Positions 1 to 11,323 are shown, numbered from the stretch's first letter. The stretch is DNA of 64,000 bases from Halopseudomonas pelagia (GCF_009497895.1 NZ_CP033116.1:3968001-4032000); one strand, 5' to 3'. The notes: generated by a model from the letters alone, not told the origin. Made by a program: numbers and translations.

Positions 1-201
1 ACCAGCGCAGTGCTCGAAGAAATGCTCACTGAAAATAGCGAGGCCTTTGCCAGCGGCATGCAGGGGCTCGGCCAATTGGAACCGGCTATCAACGAGCTAC
101 GCGGCAGCCTAGGTGCGTTGCGCAGTCTCACCCGTCGTCTGGAAGACAATCCGGCCCGCTTTCTACTGGGCCGCGACAGCATCGAGGAATTTGAGCCGTG
201 A
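1..201 (+). CDS. MlaD/MCE-family lipid transport protein, C-terminal end (partial)
   Basis: The reading frame is open from the first base of the window and stops at 199-201, so only the last ~66 residues of a longer protein are present. The segment is an amphipathic helical tail with the ending RFLLGRDSIEEFEP, typical of Pseudomonas MCE (MlaD-like) periplasmic substrate-binding proteins. The next gene is an ABC-type transport auxiliary lipoprotein, the usual partner. By family knowledge such proteins sit in the inner membrane and form a periplasmic route for lipids together with an ABC permease and ATPase, which would lie upstream outside the window. Identification rests on this short tail and the neighbour. 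Confidence 0.7.
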   Translation, partial: TSAVLEEMLTENSEAFASGMQGLGQLEPAINELRGSLGALRSLTRRLEDNPARFLLGRDSIEEFEP

Positions 202-824
202 TCAAGCGACACACCATGACCCGTACTACGATGTTAGCCCTTGCTGCGCTCTGGCTATCCGCCTGCACCATCTTGCCTGAGTCGGAGCCGCTGTCGGTCT
301 ACCAACTGCCCGCGCCGCAGATGCAGCCTTCAGCCGCTGGCCAGAGTTTACCCACATTGCGCATCAACACCCCGCGCACCGGCTTCGCCCTGAGCACCCC
401 GCGGATGCTGGTCAAGCCCGACGGCAATCGGGTGAGCAGCTACAAGGGCGCGCGCTGGACTGACCCGGTGCCGGTCGTACTGCGCGAACACCTGGCCAAA
501 GCTTTTACCCAGCAAGGCTCACCTGCACGCGTCAGCACTGACGAACATGCGCTACACGCCGACGTGCACCTGGGCGGCGACCTGCAGCAGTTCCAGGTAC
601 GCTATGAAGGCTTGCAGCCTGTGGCGGTCATTGAGCTGGATGCCAGGCTGGTCAACCCCAACTCGCGCGAAGTCCTCGCTGCCAGGCGCTTTCTGGTCGA
701 GCAGCCGCTGGACAACCCGCAGGCACCCGGCGTCGTAGTGGCGCTTAAATTGGCGGCCGATGATCTGGCCGAGCAGCTGATCCAATGGACCGCCGATAGC
801 CTGAAGGGCTACGAAGCGAAGTAA
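198..824 (+). CDS. ABC-type transport auxiliary lipoprotein (PqiC/DUF330-like)
   Basis: The 208-residue protein begins with a lipoprotein signal peptide ending in the lipobox LSAC, with Cys23 as the lipidated residue from the GTG start at 198. That GTG overlaps the TGA of the MCE gene (GTGA), implying translational coupling. An ATG at 216 is an alternative start that also keeps the signal peptide. The body matches the family of outer-membrane lipoproteins that partner MCE-type ABC lipid transporters (PqiC, DUF330), which are thought to link the periplasmic MCE needle to the outer membrane. It is the last gene of its operon and is followed by a strong terminator. The family assignment is good; the transported lipid is unknown. 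Confidence 0.8.
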   Translation: MIKRHTMTRTTMLALAALWLSACTILPESEPLSVYQLPAPQMQPSAAGQSLPTLRINTPRTGFALSTPRMLVKPDGNRVSSYKGARWTDPVPVVLREHLAKAFTQQGSPARVSTDEHALHADVHLGGDLQQFQVRYEGLQPVAVIELDARLVNPNSREVLAARRFLVEQPLDNPQAPGVVVALKLAADDLAEQLIQWTADSLKGYEAK

Positions 825-837
825 TATTCCGCGCAAT

Positions 838-866
838 AAAAAACCGCCGTACTGGCGGTTTTTTAT
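838..866. terminator. Bidirectional rho-independent terminator
   Basis: An 11-bp stem (AAAAAACCGCC pairing with GGCGGTTTTTT) encloses a 5-nt loop, with T runs on both strands. It lies between the convergent lipoprotein gene and guaA and can serve both. Confidence 0.9.
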
Positions 867-881
867 TACGCGTTTATAGCC

Positions 882-2462
882 TCATTCCCACTCAATGGTC
901 GCAGGCGGCTTGCTGGAAATATCGTACGTGACCCGCGATACACCGGTAATCTCGTTGATGATGCGGTTGGACACCGTCTCAAGAAACTCGTAGGGCAAAT
1001 GCGCCCAGCGCGCGGTCATGAAATCGATGGTTTCCACTGCACGCAGGGCAATGACCCACTCGTAGCGGCGGCCGTCGCCGACCACACCCACCGATTTGAC
1101 CGGCAGGAACACGGCAAAGGCCTGGCTAACCTTCTGGTAAAGGTCGGCCTTGCGCAGCTCTTCGATAAAAATGTAATCCGCGCGGCGCAGAATATCGGCA
1201 TATTCCTTGCGAACTTCCGCCAGAATGCGCACGCCCAGACCCGGGCCGGGGAAGGGATGGCGGTAGACCATGTCATAGGGCAGGCCCAGCTCCAGACCAA
1301 TCTTGCGCACTTCATCCTTGAACAGTTCACGCAACGGCTCAACCAGCTCGAAGGCCATATCGTCTGGCAAGCCACCGACATTGTGGTGCGACTTGATCAC
1401 GTGCGCCTTGCCATTCTTGGAACCGGCCGACTCGATCACATCCGGGTAGATAGTGCCCTGAGCCAGGTACTTCACGCCCTTGAGCTTGGTCGCTTCTTCA
1501 TCGAACACTTCGATAAAGGTGCGGCCGATAATCTTGCGCTTCTCTTCCGGGTCAGTCACGCCGAGCAGGCGCGACAGGAACTTGTCTTCGGCGTTGACGC
1601 GGATCACCTTGACGCCCATGTTCTCGGCGAACATGGCCATTACCTGCTCGCCCTCGTGCAAGCGCAGCAGACCGTTATCGACAAACACACAGGTCAGTTG
1701 CTCGCCAATTGCCTCGTGCAACAGCGCCGCCACCACGGAAGAATCCACGCCGCCAGACAGGCCGAGCAGAACGTTGGCCTCACCGACCTGAGCACGCACA
1801 TTGGCCACCGCATCTTCCACAATGTTGGAGGCCGTCCACAGCGCATCACAACCGCACAGTTCCAGGATAAAACGTGAAAGAATGCGTTGGCCCTGGCGGG
1901 TGTGCGTGACTTCCGGGTGGAACTGCACGCCATAGAAATGGCGGCTTTCATCGCCCATTGCGGCGATCGCGCAGCTGGGTGTGCTGGCCAGAATATGAAA
2001 GCCCTCTGGCAGCTCGATGACCTTGTCGCCATGGCTCATCCAGACATCCAGGCTGAGCAGACCGTCGTCGTCGATATGATCTTCGATCCCGGAGAGAAAG
2101 CTGCTCTTGCCGACGATATCTACCCGCGCATAACCAAACTCGTGCTTTTCCGAACCCTGCACCTGACCGCCCAACTGCTCGGCCATGGTCTGCATGCCGT
2201 AGCAAATACCCAGTACCGGCACGCCCAGCTCATAAACGATCCCTGGCGCTCGGGGCGAGCCTGCCTGCGGTACCGACTCAGGGCCACCCGCCAGAATGAT
2301 GCCCTTGGGGGCAAAGGCGCTGATCTCCGCCTCGTCCATATCCCAGGCACGAATCTCACAGTAAACGCCGATTTCGCGCACTCGGCGGGCAATCAGCTGG
2401 GTGTACTGGGAACCGAAATCCAGAATCAGGATGCGGTGAGCATGGATGTCTTGATGGAGCAT
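882..2462 (-). CDS. guaA: GMP synthase (glutamine-hydrolysing)
   Basis: This 526-residue cytoplasmic enzyme converts XMP to GMP using ATP and glutamine, the last step of guanine nucleotide synthesis. The N-terminal class I glutamine amidotransferase domain carries the nucleophile Cys87 in LGICYGM and the His/Glu pair in [10 protein letters not shown]. The ATP-pyrophosphatase domain has the P-loop SGGVDSS, and the C-terminal dimerisation domain ends in [12 protein letters not shown], the standard GuaA terminus. Full length is normal. It lies 114 bp downstream of guaB in the same direction, the usual guaBA arrangement. The gap contains a heptad repeat rather than an obvious terminator, so co-transcription is likely. 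Confidence 0.98.
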   Translation of the reverse strand: MLHQDIHAHRILILDFGSQYTQLIARRVREIGVYCEIRAWDMDEAEISAFAPKGIILAGGPESVPQAGSPRAPGIVYELGVPVLGICYGMQTMAEQLGGQVQGSEKHEFGYARVDIVGKSSFLSGIEDHIDDDGLLSLDVWMSHGDKVIELPEGFHILASTPSCAIAAMGDESRHFYGVQFHPEVTHTRQGQRILSRFILELCGCDALWTASNIVEDAVANVRAQVGEANVLLGLSGGVDSSVVAALLHEAIGEQLTCVFVDNGLLRLHEGEQVMAMFAENMGVKVIRVNAEDKFLSRLLGVTDPEEKRKIIGRTFIEVFDEEATKLKGVKYLAQGTIYPDVIESAGSKNGKAHVIKSHHNVGGLPDDMAFELVEPLRELFKDEVRKIGLELGLPYDMVYRHPFPGPGLGVRILAEVRKEYADILRRADYIFIEELRKADLYQKVSQAFAVFLPVKSVGVVGDGRRYEWVIALRAVETIDFMTARWAHLPYEFLETVSNRIINEITGVSRVTYDISSKPPATIEWE

Positions 2463-2481
2463 GGGGCTTTCCTTCGGAAAG

Positions 2482-2505
2482 AGCTTGAAGCTGAAAGCTG
2501 GAAGC
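2482..2505. repeat. Short 7-bp tandem repeat (AGCTTGA type)
   Basis: Three to four imperfect heptads (AGCTTGA, AGCTGAA, AGCTGGA, AGC...) lie in the guaB-guaA gap just upstream of the guaA start. Related heptads occur at 22843-22866, 22971-23000 and 54065-54078 in this window. Confidence 0.6.
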
Positions 2506-2576
2506 AGAAAATCTGAAGCCGGCGCAATGGCGTCCGGCTTCAGCGTCAGGCCTCCAGCGCCTGAGACATTCTGGTA

Positions 2577-4110
<1,534 letters not shown>

Positions 4111-4171
4111 TCGCTATCAACCCTGCAACGGAATTATTCTCTGAGAGCGCCAGGCAGGCTAAGATGGGCGC

Positions 4172-5554
4172 ATGACCGATGACACCCTATTTAAACGCCT
4201 GACAGCCGAGCGCGACGTGCTCAGCGTCAGCCAGCTCAACGCCCGCGCCCGCAGCCTGCTGGAAGATGTCTTTCCGCAAATCTGGGTTGAGGGCGAACTC
4301 TCCAATCTGGCCAAGCCCTCCTCCGGGCACCTGTATTTCAGCTTGAAGGACAGTAAAGCGCAGATCCGCTGCGCCTTTTTCCGCCAGCACGCCAGCCGCG
4401 TGCGCATGGACATGCGTGACGGCTTGCAAGTTCGGGTACGCGGGCGCGTGAGCCTGTATGAAGGGCGTGGCGACTACCAACTGATCGTCGACAGCATGGA
4501 AAGCGCCGGCGATGGCGCGCTGCGTCAGGCCTTCGACGCGCTGAAAGCCAAGCTGGCCGATGAAGGTCTGTTCGCCGCCGAACGCAAGCGCCCGCTACCG
4601 GCCCATCCCAAACGCATTGGCGTGATTACCTCAGCCAGCGGCGCGGCGGTGCGCGACATTATCAGCGTGTTTGGTCGCCGCGCGCCCTTTATCGAACTGG
4701 TCATCGTACCCACGCCCGTGCAAGGCCGTGAGGCGGCGCCGCTGATCGTCAAAGCGCTGCAACAGGCTGACCGGGCCGGCTTTGACGCACTAATAGTGGC
4801 GCGCGGCGGCGGCTCCCTGGAAGATCTGTGGCCGTTCAACGAAGAGATGGTCGCCCGGGCGTTGGCTGCGTGCCAGACCCCCACCATCAGCGCGGTCGGG
4901 CACGAGACCGACGTCTCGATCAGCGATTTCGTTGCCGACGTGCGCGCACCCACACCTTCCGCAGCGGCTGAGTTACTCAGCCCTGACCAGCAGGCGATGC
5001 TGCAGCAGGTGGAGCGCGCGCACCGTCATCTGCATCAGCGCATGCGCGAACGTCTGGCTCGCGAACAATTGCGCCTGGATAGCCTGCGCCGACGCCTGCG
5101 CCACCCTGGCGAGCGCCTGGCGCAACAAGCCCAGCGGCTGGACGATTTCGAACTACGCCTCAAGCGCGCGCTGCGCCAACAACTGACGCTGCTGGGCCAA
5201 CGCCATGAGCGCCTGCTGGCTCGCCTCCAAGCGCAGCACCCGGGCAAGCACCTCGCGCTGTTGCGCCAACGGCTGGACCAGTTCGACCAGCGCCTGCCGC
5301 GGGCCATGACCCTGGGTATGCAGCAACGGCGGCAACGTTTGGACAATCTGGCCCAGACACTGCACCTAGTGAGTCCGCTGGCCACGCTCGGTCGCGGCTA
5401 CAGCATATTGCTCGACCAGCAGGGTCGCGCGCTGCGCAGCCACGCCGATGCCAAACCCGGGCAACGCGTCGAAGCACGCCTGGCCGACGGCCGCCTTGCA
5501 CTCAGGGTCGAGGATGACCTCGACCAACCCCACACCCTTCCGCTGCTGGATTGA
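4172..5554 (+). CDS. xseA: Exodeoxyribonuclease VII large subunit
   Basis: The 460-residue protein is the large subunit of the single-strand-specific exonuclease VII, which acts with several small XseB subunits. An N-terminal OB-fold (about residues 15-110) precedes the catalytic domain, marked by GVITSASGAAVRDI, ARGGGSLEDLWPFNEE and VGHETDVSISDFVADVRAPTP. A long Arg/Leu/Gln-rich coiled coil (about 270-400) follows, as in the family. The ATG start gives the usual N-terminus. It is divergent from guaB and lies 7 bp upstream of an M23 peptidase gene, so the two probably share a transcript. The Arg-rich coiled coil generates spurious reverse-strand ORFs. Confidence 0.97.
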   Translation: MTDDTLFKRLTAERDVLSVSQLNARARSLLEDVFPQIWVEGELSNLAKPSSGHLYFSLKDSKAQIRCAFFRQHASRVRMDMRDGLQVRVRGRVSLYEGRGDYQLIVDSMESAGDGALRQAFDALKAKLADEGLFAAERKRPLPAHPKRIGVITSASGAAVRDIISVFGRRAPFIELVIVPTPVQGREAAPLIVKALQQADRAGFDALIVARGGGSLEDLWPFNEEMVARALAACQTPTISAVGHETDVSISDFVADVRAPTPSAAAELLSPDQQAMLQQVERAHRHLHQRMRERLAREQLRLDSLRRRLRHPGERLAQQAQRLDDFELRLKRALRQQLTLLGQRHERLLARLQAQHPGKHLALLRQRLDQFDQRLPRAMTLGMQQRRQRLDNLAQTLHLVSPLATLGRGYSILLDQQGRALRSHADAKPGQRVEARLADGRLALRVEDDLDQPHTLPLLD

Positions 5555-5561
5555 CCTTTAG

Positions 5562-6389
5562 ATGAAACCCCTTATTGCTTTGCTGATAATGGCCTGTCTG
5601 AGCCTGCCCGCGCATGCCGAAGGCTTTATTACCCGCTTGTTGAACAAACCGGTGCCCGGCGGCGTAGCTGTGGTCACGCTACCAGAACAGGACAGCGCAC
5701 CCCGCGTGCGCTACCAGGACCAATCCGTACTGGTCATTCGCGAGGACGGCCAGCGCTGGATCGCGATCGCCGGCATCCCGCTGACGGTAAAGCCGGGGAC
5801 CGAACAGCTGGAACTGGACACTGGCCAGAAGCTCGACTTCCAGGTCGGCAGCCGCGAGTACCCGGCCCAGCGCATCACCCTGAAGAACCAGCAGCACGTT
5901 ACACCTGACCCGGCACACCTCAAGCGAATTCAGCGCGAACTGGACCAGCAAATCGCAGCCTATAAAACTTTCAGCCCCAGACAGCCGAGCAACCTGATGC
6001 TCGACCGCCCGGTCGAAGGTCGTCTGTCCAGCGCCTTTGGCCTGCGGCGAATTTTTAACGGCGAGGAGCGCAACCCGCACTCGGGTCTGGATTTCGCCGC
6101 ACCCAGCGGGACCCCGATCAAGTCGCCCGCGGAAGGCAAAGTGATTCTGACCGGGGACTACTTCTTCAACGGCAAAACCGTGTTCGTCGATCACGGCCAG
6201 GGGCTGGTCAGTATGTTCTGCCATCTGTCATCAATCGGCGTGGAGGTGGGTGATGAACTGGACCGGGGCGAAGTGTTGGGCAAGGTCGGCGCCACCGGTC
6301 GCGCCACCGGCCCCCACCTGCACTGGAACGTCAGCCTGAACAACGCCAGGGTCGACCCGGCCATCTTTATTGGCGCATACATGCACTAA
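5562..6389 (+). CDS. M23-family peptidase (LytM domain), exported
   Basis: The 275-residue precursor starts with a cleavable signal peptide (about residues 1-19, ending PAHA), placing it in the periplasm. The C-terminal half is a LytM/M23 zinc endopeptidase domain containing NPHSGLDFAAPSGTPI and GPHLHWNVSL, which supply the His/Asp and His zinc ligands, so the domain looks catalytically competent. The N-terminal half is a beta-rich region seen in Pseudomonas homologues. By family it cleaves peptide crosslinks in peptidoglycan; the exact bond and role are not known from sequence. It follows xseA by 7 bp with no terminator between them. Confidence 0.85.
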   Translation: MKPLIALLIMACLSLPAHAEGFITRLLNKPVPGGVAVVTLPEQDSAPRVRYQDQSVLVIREDGQRWIAIAGIPLTVKPGTEQLELDTGQKLDFQVGSREYPAQRITLKNQQHVTPDPAHLKRIQRELDQQIAAYKTFSPRQPSNLMLDRPVEGRLSSAFGLRRIFNGEERNPHSGLDFAAPSGTPIKSPAEGKVILTGDYFFNGKTVFVDHGQGLVSMFCHLSSIGVEVGDELDRGEVLGKVGATGRATGPHLHWNVSLNNARVDPAIFIGAYMH

Positions 6390-6402
6390 GGCTATCTAAG
6401 TC

Positions 6403-6427
6403 GGGTTGGGTTTGGGACAGCCAACCC
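6403..6427 (+). terminator. Possible terminator hairpin after the M23 peptidase gene
   Basis: A 7-bp perfect stem (GGGTTGG with CCAACCC) with an 11-nt loop starts 13 bp after the peptidase stop codon. There is no T run, so it may be a weak terminator or an mRNA-stabilising hairpin. Confidence 0.35.
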
Positions 6428-6451
6428 AGCCTCACCCCAAAGCCCGAAATA

Positions 6452-6557
6452 GCACTCAGCCTGTCAGGGTGGAGAAAGTGTAGATAACAGGGACGTTATC
6501 TCCAAGCCTCCAGGGACGGATTTACGGCGTCTTTCGCAACCCTGCCAGGCTGAGTGC
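6452..6557. other. Long structured intergenic element upstream of leuA
   Basis: Two 18-nt arms at 6452-6469 and 6540-6557 are complementary at 17 of 18 positions and enclose about 70 nt. The inner part holds a second hairpin (GATAAC with GTTATC around an AGGGAC loop, near 6483-6500) and a second AGGGACG copy near 6512-6518. It lies in the 391-bp gap between the M23 gene and leuA. It could be a small RNA, a leuA leader structure or a dispersed palindromic repeat; the sequence alone does not decide. The rest of the gap is AT-rich promoter-like DNA. Confidence 0.5.
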
Positions 6558-6683
6558 GGCAACTCCTCGCACAATTCGGTCACAGCCCTTCACGCAAAAA
6601 ACCACCAATTCGGCCGCATACAATAGATTTATATGTGCAATAAATCCAAATTACGCGAGTTAATGGCGAATTAATAATCAGTG

Positions 6684-6712
6684 TTGCAATAAAAAACTCA
6701 AACTACTAACTT
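6684..6712 (+). promoter_or_regulatory. Possible leuA promoter
   Basis: TTGCAA and TAACTT are separated by 17 bp in the AT-rich stretch about 70 bp upstream of leuA. The -35 is fair and the -10 moderate. No leucine-rich leader peptide was seen downstream of it. Confidence 0.35.
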
Positions 6713-6780
6713 TACTGCAACAACACCCTATTTATAGCACCTACGCGCTCACGAGGCGCCATCAGTACAGGATATTCAGC

Positions 6781-8451
6781 ATGAGCATGCTCAAAGACCC
6801 ATCCAGCAAATACAGAGCGTTTCAGCCGGTCGACATCCCCGACCGCACCTGGCCATCAAAGACCCTTACCGAGGTTCCGGTGTGGTGCAGCTCTGACCTG
6901 CGCGATGGTAACCAGTCGCTGATCGAGCCTATGGATCCCGGACGCAAACTGCGCTTTTTCCAGACTCTGGTCAAAATCGGCGTCAAACAGATCGAAGTTG
7001 CCTTTCCGTCGGCATCGCAAACCGACTTCGACTTTGTTCGCACGCTGATCGAAAAAGGCCATATTCCTGACGATGTCACTATTCAGGTGCTGACCCAGGC
7101 CCGCACCGACCTGATCGCGCGTACTTTTGAATCGGTACGCGGTGCCAAGAAAGCCATCGTCCACGTCTATAACGCTACCGCCCCGAGCTTCCGGCGCATC
7201 GTCTTCAACCAGGACAAGAAAGGCGTGGTGGATATTGCCGTGAATGCCGCCAAGCTGATCAAGGAACATGCCGCCCAGCAACCCGACACGCAGTGGACCT
7301 TCCAGTACTCACCAGAGATCTTCACCTCTACCGAACTGGATTTCGCCGTCGAAGTCTGCGACGCGGTACTGGATGTGTGGCAACCAACGCCAGACAACAA
7401 GGTTATTCTCAACCTGCCAGCCACGGTGGAAGTAGCTACCCCTAATCATTACGCTGATCAGATCGAATGGTTCGGCCGCCACATCAGCCGTCGCGACAGC
7501 GTATTGATCAGTTTGCACACGCATAACGATCGCGGTACCGGGGTGGCAGCTACCGAACTGGGACTGCTCGCCGGAGCGGATCGGGTCGAAGGTTGCCTGT
7601 TCGGAAACGGAGAGCGCACCGGCAACGTGGATCTGGTGACTCTGGCCCTGAATCTGTACACCCAGGGCATCAACCCGCAACTGGACTTTTCCGATATCGA
7701 TGCCGTGCGTAAGGTGGTCGAGGAGTGTAACCAACTGCCGGTTCACCCCCGTCACCCTTATGTCGGGGATCTGGTCCACACCGCCTTCTCTGGCTCGCAC
7801 CAGGACGCGATTCGCAAGGGCTTCACCCAGCAGAAAAGCGACACCCTGTGGGAAGTGCCTTACCTGCCGATCGACCCTGCGGATATCGGCCGCAGCTACG
7901 AGGCGGTCATTCGGGTCAATAGCCAGTCTGGCAAGGGCGGCATCGCCTACCTGCTGGAGCAGGAGTACGGCATCAGCCTGCCGCGGCGCATGCAGATAGA
8001 ATTCAGCCAGGTGGTTCAGGGCGAAACCGACCGGCTGGGTCTGGAGATGAGCGCAAAGCAGATTCACGATCTGCTTGAGCGTGAATATCTGCAAGCCAGC
8101 GATCCCTACACGCTGATTCGTCATCGGCTGCAGGAAGAGAATGGCACCAGCGCGGTGGATGTTGAGGTGCTGAATGAGGGCGAAACCCAGCATTGGCGCG
8201 GTCTCGGCAAAGGTCCGCTGGAGGCCTTGGTCGCCGGTTTGCCGGTCAAGGTGGAGATCATGGATTACCATGAGCACGCCATCGGCTCAGGTAGCAATGC
8301 CAAGGCTGCGGCTTATATCGAGATCCGCCTGGACAATGGCCGCCCCTTACACGGCATCGGTATTGACGAGAACCTGACCACCGCCAGCTTCCGCGCGCTG
8401 TTCAGCGCCTTGAACCGAGCCCTGCGACAGGCCGACCAACAGGCCGCTTGA
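6781..8451 (+). CDS. leuA: 2-isopropylmalate synthase
   Basis: This 556-residue enzyme condenses 2-oxoisovalerate with acetyl-CoA, the first committed step of leucine synthesis. The N-terminal HMGL-like TIM barrel carries the substrate/metal motif [10 protein letters not shown] and the metal-binding HTHNDRG. The C-terminal LeuA dimer domain (about residues 425-550) is the usual site of leucine feedback inhibition. The length and the start ([15 protein letters not shown]) mark the long LeuA type found in Pseudomonas and actinobacteria rather than the ~520-residue enterobacterial type. It stands alone after a 391-bp leader and is followed by a stem-loop. Confidence 0.97.
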   Translation: MSMLKDPSSKYRAFQPVDIPDRTWPSKTLTEVPVWCSSDLRDGNQSLIEPMDPGRKLRFFQTLVKIGVKQIEVAFPSASQTDFDFVRTLIEKGHIPDDVTIQVLTQARTDLIARTFESVRGAKKAIVHVYNATAPSFRRIVFNQDKKGVVDIAVNAAKLIKEHAAQQPDTQWTFQYSPEIFTSTELDFAVEVCDAVLDVWQPTPDNKVILNLPATVEVATPNHYADQIEWFGRHISRRDSVLISLHTHNDRGTGVAATELGLLAGADRVEGCLFGNGERTGNVDLVTLALNLYTQGINPQLDFSDIDAVRKVVEECNQLPVHPRHPYVGDLVHTAFSGSHQDAIRKGFTQQKSDTLWEVPYLPIDPADIGRSYEAVIRVNSQSGKGGIAYLLEQEYGISLPRRMQIEFSQVVQGETDRLGLEMSAKQIHDLLEREYLQASDPYTLIRHRLQEENGTSAVDVEVLNEGETQHWRGLGKGPLEALVAGLPVKVEIMDYHEHAIGSGSNAKAAAYIEIRLDNGRPLHGIGIDENLTTASFRALFSALNRALRQADQQAA

Positions 8452-8462
8452 TCCGCCGTATA

Positions 8463-8495
8463 AGCGCAGGAAAGACACTCCGTCTTCCCTGCGCT
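8463..8495 (+). terminator. Stem-loop after leuA
   Basis: A 14-pair stem with one mismatch (AGCGCAGG...CCTGCGCT extended by AAGAC/GTCTT) around a 5-nt loop begins 11 bp after the leuA stop. No T run follows, so termination is likely but may not be purely intrinsic. Confidence 0.5.
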
Positions 8496-8545
8496 AATCC
8501 CTACTGCCATGCCCCTACTCCGCGACAATCCGATACATAACCGAG

Positions 8546-8573
8546 TTGCGAAATAGCACGTCGTACCCATAAT
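8546..8573 (+). promoter_or_regulatory. Possible promoter of the Old Yellow Enzyme gene
   Basis: TTGCGA and CATAAT are separated by 16 bp, 53 bp upstream of the ATG at 8627. This is a moderate match only. Confidence 0.3.
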
Positions 8574-8626
8574 GGCGCAGAATCCAGGAGTTTTTACACT
8601 GGCCCGCCCATTAAAGGAATTTGTCG

Positions 8627-9733
8627 ATGTCTGACAACACATTGTTGAAGCCCATACGCCTGGGCAGTCTGGATCTTCCCAACCGCGTCATCATGGCCCC
8701 GCTCACCCGCCAGCGCGCGCAGCAGCCAGGTAACATTCCACACCAACTGAACGCCATCTACTACGCCCAACGCGCCAACGCCGGCTTGATTATCAGCGAG
8801 GCCACGCAGATCTGCGCCGAAGGTCAGGGCTATGCCTGGACACCGGGCGTACACAGTGCCGAGCAGATCGCCGGCTGGAAGCTGACCACCGATGCCGTAC
8901 ACAAAGCGGGTGGGCGCATTTTCATGCAGCTATGGCACGTGGGACGTATCTCCCATACCTTGCTGCAGCCAAACGGCGCGGCGCCCGTAGCGCCCTCGGC
9001 GATCCAGGCCAAAGCCGAGTGCTATGTGCAAGAAGCCGATGGCAGCCACCATAAAGCACCCACGTCAATGCCCCGCGCACTGCCAACAGAAGAGCTGCCG
9101 GGCATCGTCGAGGCTTATGCCCAAGGCACTCGTAACGCCATGGAAGCGGGATTTGACGGCGTCGAAGTGCATGCTGCCAACGGCTACCTACTGGACCAGT
9201 TTCTCTGCTCAGACAGTAATCAGCGCACAGATAACTATGGCGGCAGCGTCGAGAATCGCGTGCGACTGGTGCTGGAAGTAGTCGACGCTGCTGTAAGCAC
9301 GGTAGGCGATAGCGGCCGGGTGGGCATCCGCATCTCGCCGATGGGTACATTCAACGGCGTGGACGACGCCAACCCGCTAGAGACCTTCAGCCACCTGATC
9401 AAGGAGCTGAACAGCCGCCAATTGGCATACCTGCACATCAACAAGCCTGACTGGGTCGGCGGCACTTATGAGGGATTCGATGAGTTACTTCAGGCCCTGC
9501 GTGAGCAATACACCGGACAATTGATTCTTTGCGGCGGCATGGATGCCAGCAGCGGCGCCGAAGCGATTGATTCCGGCCTGGCTGATGTGGTCGCCTTTGG
9601 CCGGCCCTACATCGCCAACCCGGATCTGGTGGCACGTATCCAAGCCGGAGCCGAGTGGAACAATATCAACCCAGCCACCCTCTACGGCGGAGCTGAAATC
9701 GGCTATACCGACTATCCGACCTTGAACGGCTGA
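8627..9733 (+). CDS. Old Yellow Enzyme-family NADH:flavin oxidoreductase (NemA/XenB-like)
   Basis: This FMN-dependent ene-reductase of ~368 residues is a single TIM barrel of the OYE family, which reduces activated C=C bonds, nitro compounds or nitrate esters with NAD(P)H. Family landmarks are the N-terminal LPNRVIMAPLTRQRAQ, the QLWHVGRISH strand, the substrate-binding HAANGYLLDQFLCSDSNQRTDNYGGS and the C-terminal phosphate-binding VVAFGRPYIANPDL. The ATG at 8627 is preferred over an in-frame TTG at 8621 because AAAGGA sits 8 bp upstream. It stands alone between leuA and der and has no adjacent regulator, unlike the second OYE at 52139-53248. Its physiological substrate is unknown. Confidence 0.88.
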   Translation: MSDNTLLKPIRLGSLDLPNRVIMAPLTRQRAQQPGNIPHQLNAIYYAQRANAGLIISEATQICAEGQGYAWTPGVHSAEQIAGWKLTTDAVHKAGGRIFMQLWHVGRISHTLLQPNGAAPVAPSAIQAKAECYVQEADGSHHKAPTSMPRALPTEELPGIVEAYAQGTRNAMEAGFDGVEVHAANGYLLDQFLCSDSNQRTDNYGGSVENRVRLVLEVVDAAVSTVGDSGRVGIRISPMGTFNGVDDANPLETFSHLIKELNSRQLAYLHINKPDWVGGTYEGFDELLQALREQYTGQLILCGGMDASSGAEAIDSGLADVVAFGRPYIANPDLVARIQAGAEWNNINPATLYGGAEIGYTDYPTLNG

Positions 9734-9745
9734 TACCGCTAAAGA

Positions 9746-9778
9746 AAAAGGCTGTCGTGAATGACACGACAGCCTTTT
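9746..9778. terminator. Bidirectional rho-independent terminator
   Basis: A 14-bp perfect stem (arms 9746-9759 and 9765-9778, loop AATGA) with A and T runs on either side lies between the convergent OYE gene and der. Confidence 0.92.
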
Positions 9779-9800
9779 CTTGCGGCGTTACACTCCAGGT

Positions 9801-11252
9801 TCAGCGCTTGTCGCGGCGCTTTTTCTCGGCGGTCTTGTGGTGGCTCATCAACCGGCGCTTCTTGTTCACCTGTCGATCGGTCAGCGTGTTCTTGCGATCC
9901 TCATAGGGATTCTCACCTGACTTGTACTCGACCCGAATCGGCGTACCTGACAACTTCAGCACCTTGCGGAAGGTGTTTTCCAGGTAGCGCGTATAGGAGC
10001 CAGGAACCTTTTCCAACTGATTGCCGTGCACGATGATGATCGGCGGGTTCGAACCACCCAGGTGCGCATAGCGCATCTTGATCCGACGGCCGTTGACCAT
10101 CGGTGGCTGGTGCTCGCTGACGGCATCTTCGAGAATCTGCGTCATGCGGTTGGTCGGCACCTTGGTCATGGCGCTGGCGAACGCCTTGTCGACCGACTTG
10201 TAAAGCAGGCCAACACCGCTGCCATGCAATGCGGAAATAAAATGCAGATCGGCGAAATCAGCGAAGAACAGGCGGCGCTTGAGCTCGATCTTGACGTAGT
10301 CCTTCTCGCGCTCGTCCATCCCGTCCCACTTGTTCACCGCGATCACCAGCGCGCGTCCAGCTTCCAGCGCAAAGCCCAGCAGGTGCAGATCCTGATCGAC
10401 AATCCCGTCGCGGGCATCGACCACGAAGATCACCACGTTGGCATCCTGGATCGCCTGCAGGGTCTTGACCACCGAGAATTTTTCAACCGCCTCGAACACC
10501 TTGCCGCGACGCCGAACACCGGCGGTATCGATCAGGGTATAAGGCTTCTCATGACGCTCGTAGGGAATATAGATACTGTCACGCGTGGTGCCGGCCTGAT
10601 CGAAGACGATGACGCGGTCTTCACCCAGCATGCGATTGACCAGCGTCGACTTGCCTACGTTGGGGCGACCGATGACCGCAATCTTGGTGCCGATGGCTTC
10701 AACGATGCGACGACCCTGGGCATCTTCGCCTTCAACTGCCCGCTCGGCCATCAGCGCGGCGATACCGTGCTCACCCATGACCTGCTCAAGCATCGGATTG
10801 ATGTTGCGGCCGTGGGAAGCAGCGATACCAATAGGCGCTCCGAGGCCCAGCGCGGAGAACTCACCAAGTATCGAATCCGGATCCGAGCCGTCAATCTTGT
10901 TGGCGATCAGATAAGTATGCTTGTTGCGTTTGCGCAGATGCTCGGCAATCAGTTCATCGCCGCCGGTTCTGCCCGCTTGCGAATCGACCAGAAACAGCAC
11001 CGCGTCGGCTTCTTCGATCGCCTGTAATGACTGTCCGGCCATTTCCATGTCGATGCCGCTTTCTTCACCGGTGATACCGCCGGTGTCGACCAGAATATAG
11101 GGCTTGCCCTGCCATCTCGCCTCACCGTATTGCCGGTCGCGGGTCAGGCCGGCCACGTCGGCCACAATCGCGTCACGACTTTTGGTCAGACGATTGAAAA
11201 GAGTGGATTTGCCGACGTTCGGCCGACCCACCAGGGCAATAACAGGAACCAT
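9801..11252 (-). CDS. der: Ribosome biogenesis GTPase Der (EngA)
   Basis: Der is an essential tandem GTPase needed for 50S ribosomal subunit assembly. Two G domains each show the P-loop GRPNVGKST (near residues 8 and 200 of the ORF), with their G3 and G4 motifs (DTGG and NKID; DTAG and NKWD). A C-terminal KH-like domain and a Lys/Arg-rich tail follow. The start is placed at the ATG ending at 11252 because GGAG lies 5 bp upstream and the protein then begins [16 protein letters not shown] as in relatives; a longer frame reaches 11267. It lies downstream of bamB but is separated from it by a terminator. Confidence 0.97.
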   Translation of the reverse strand: MVPVIALVGRPNVGKSTLFNRLTKSRDAIVADVAGLTRDRQYGEARWQGKPYILVDTGGITGEESGIDMEMAGQSLQAIEEADAVLFLVDSQAGRTGGDELIAEHLRKRNKHTYLIANKIDGSDPDSILGEFSALGLGAPIGIAASHGRNINPMLEQVMGEHGIAALMAERAVEGEDAQGRRIVEAIGTKIAVIGRPNVGKSTLVNRMLGEDRVIVFDQAGTTRDSIYIPYERHEKPYTLIDTAGVRRRGKVFEAVEKFSVVKTLQAIQDANVVIFVVDARDGIVDQDLHLLGFALEAGRALVIAVNKWDGMDEREKDYVKIELKRRLFFADFADLHFISALHGSGVGLLYKSVDKAFASAMTKVPTNRMTQILEDAVSEHQPPMVNGRRIKMRYAHLGGSNPPIIIVHGNQLEKVPGSYTRYLENTFRKVLKLSGTPIRVEYKSGENPYEDRKNTLTDRQVNKKRRLMSHHKTAEKKRRDKR

Positions 11253-11286
11253 GATCACTCCGCGCACGGATCACCGCGCAATAAAC

Positions 11287-11323
11287 AAAAAGGCCGCTGC
11301 GCCAGATAAGTCGGGCAGCGGCC
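11287..11323 (-). terminator. Rho-independent terminator after bamB
   Basis: A 9-bp perfect stem (GGCCGCTGC with GCAGCGGCC) is followed on the minus strand by five T residues. It lies between bamB and der, so der probably also has its own promoter or depends on read-through. Confidence 0.85.

Noticed and set aside
5035..5501. Arg/Trp-rich reverse-strand frames within xseA
   Set aside because: They arise from the Arg/Leu/Gln-rich coiled coil of XseA; low complexity and not conserved in type.
6561..6780. Leucine leader peptide (attenuator) before leuA
   Set aside because: No short ORF with a run of leucine codons was found, only AT-rich promoter-like DNA.
7309..8277. 322-residue open frame antisense to leuA
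   Set aside because: Shadow of leuA with no domain similarity.
10026..11027. 333-residue open frame antisense to der
   Set aside because: It covers the conserved Der G domains on the other strand and has no known domain.
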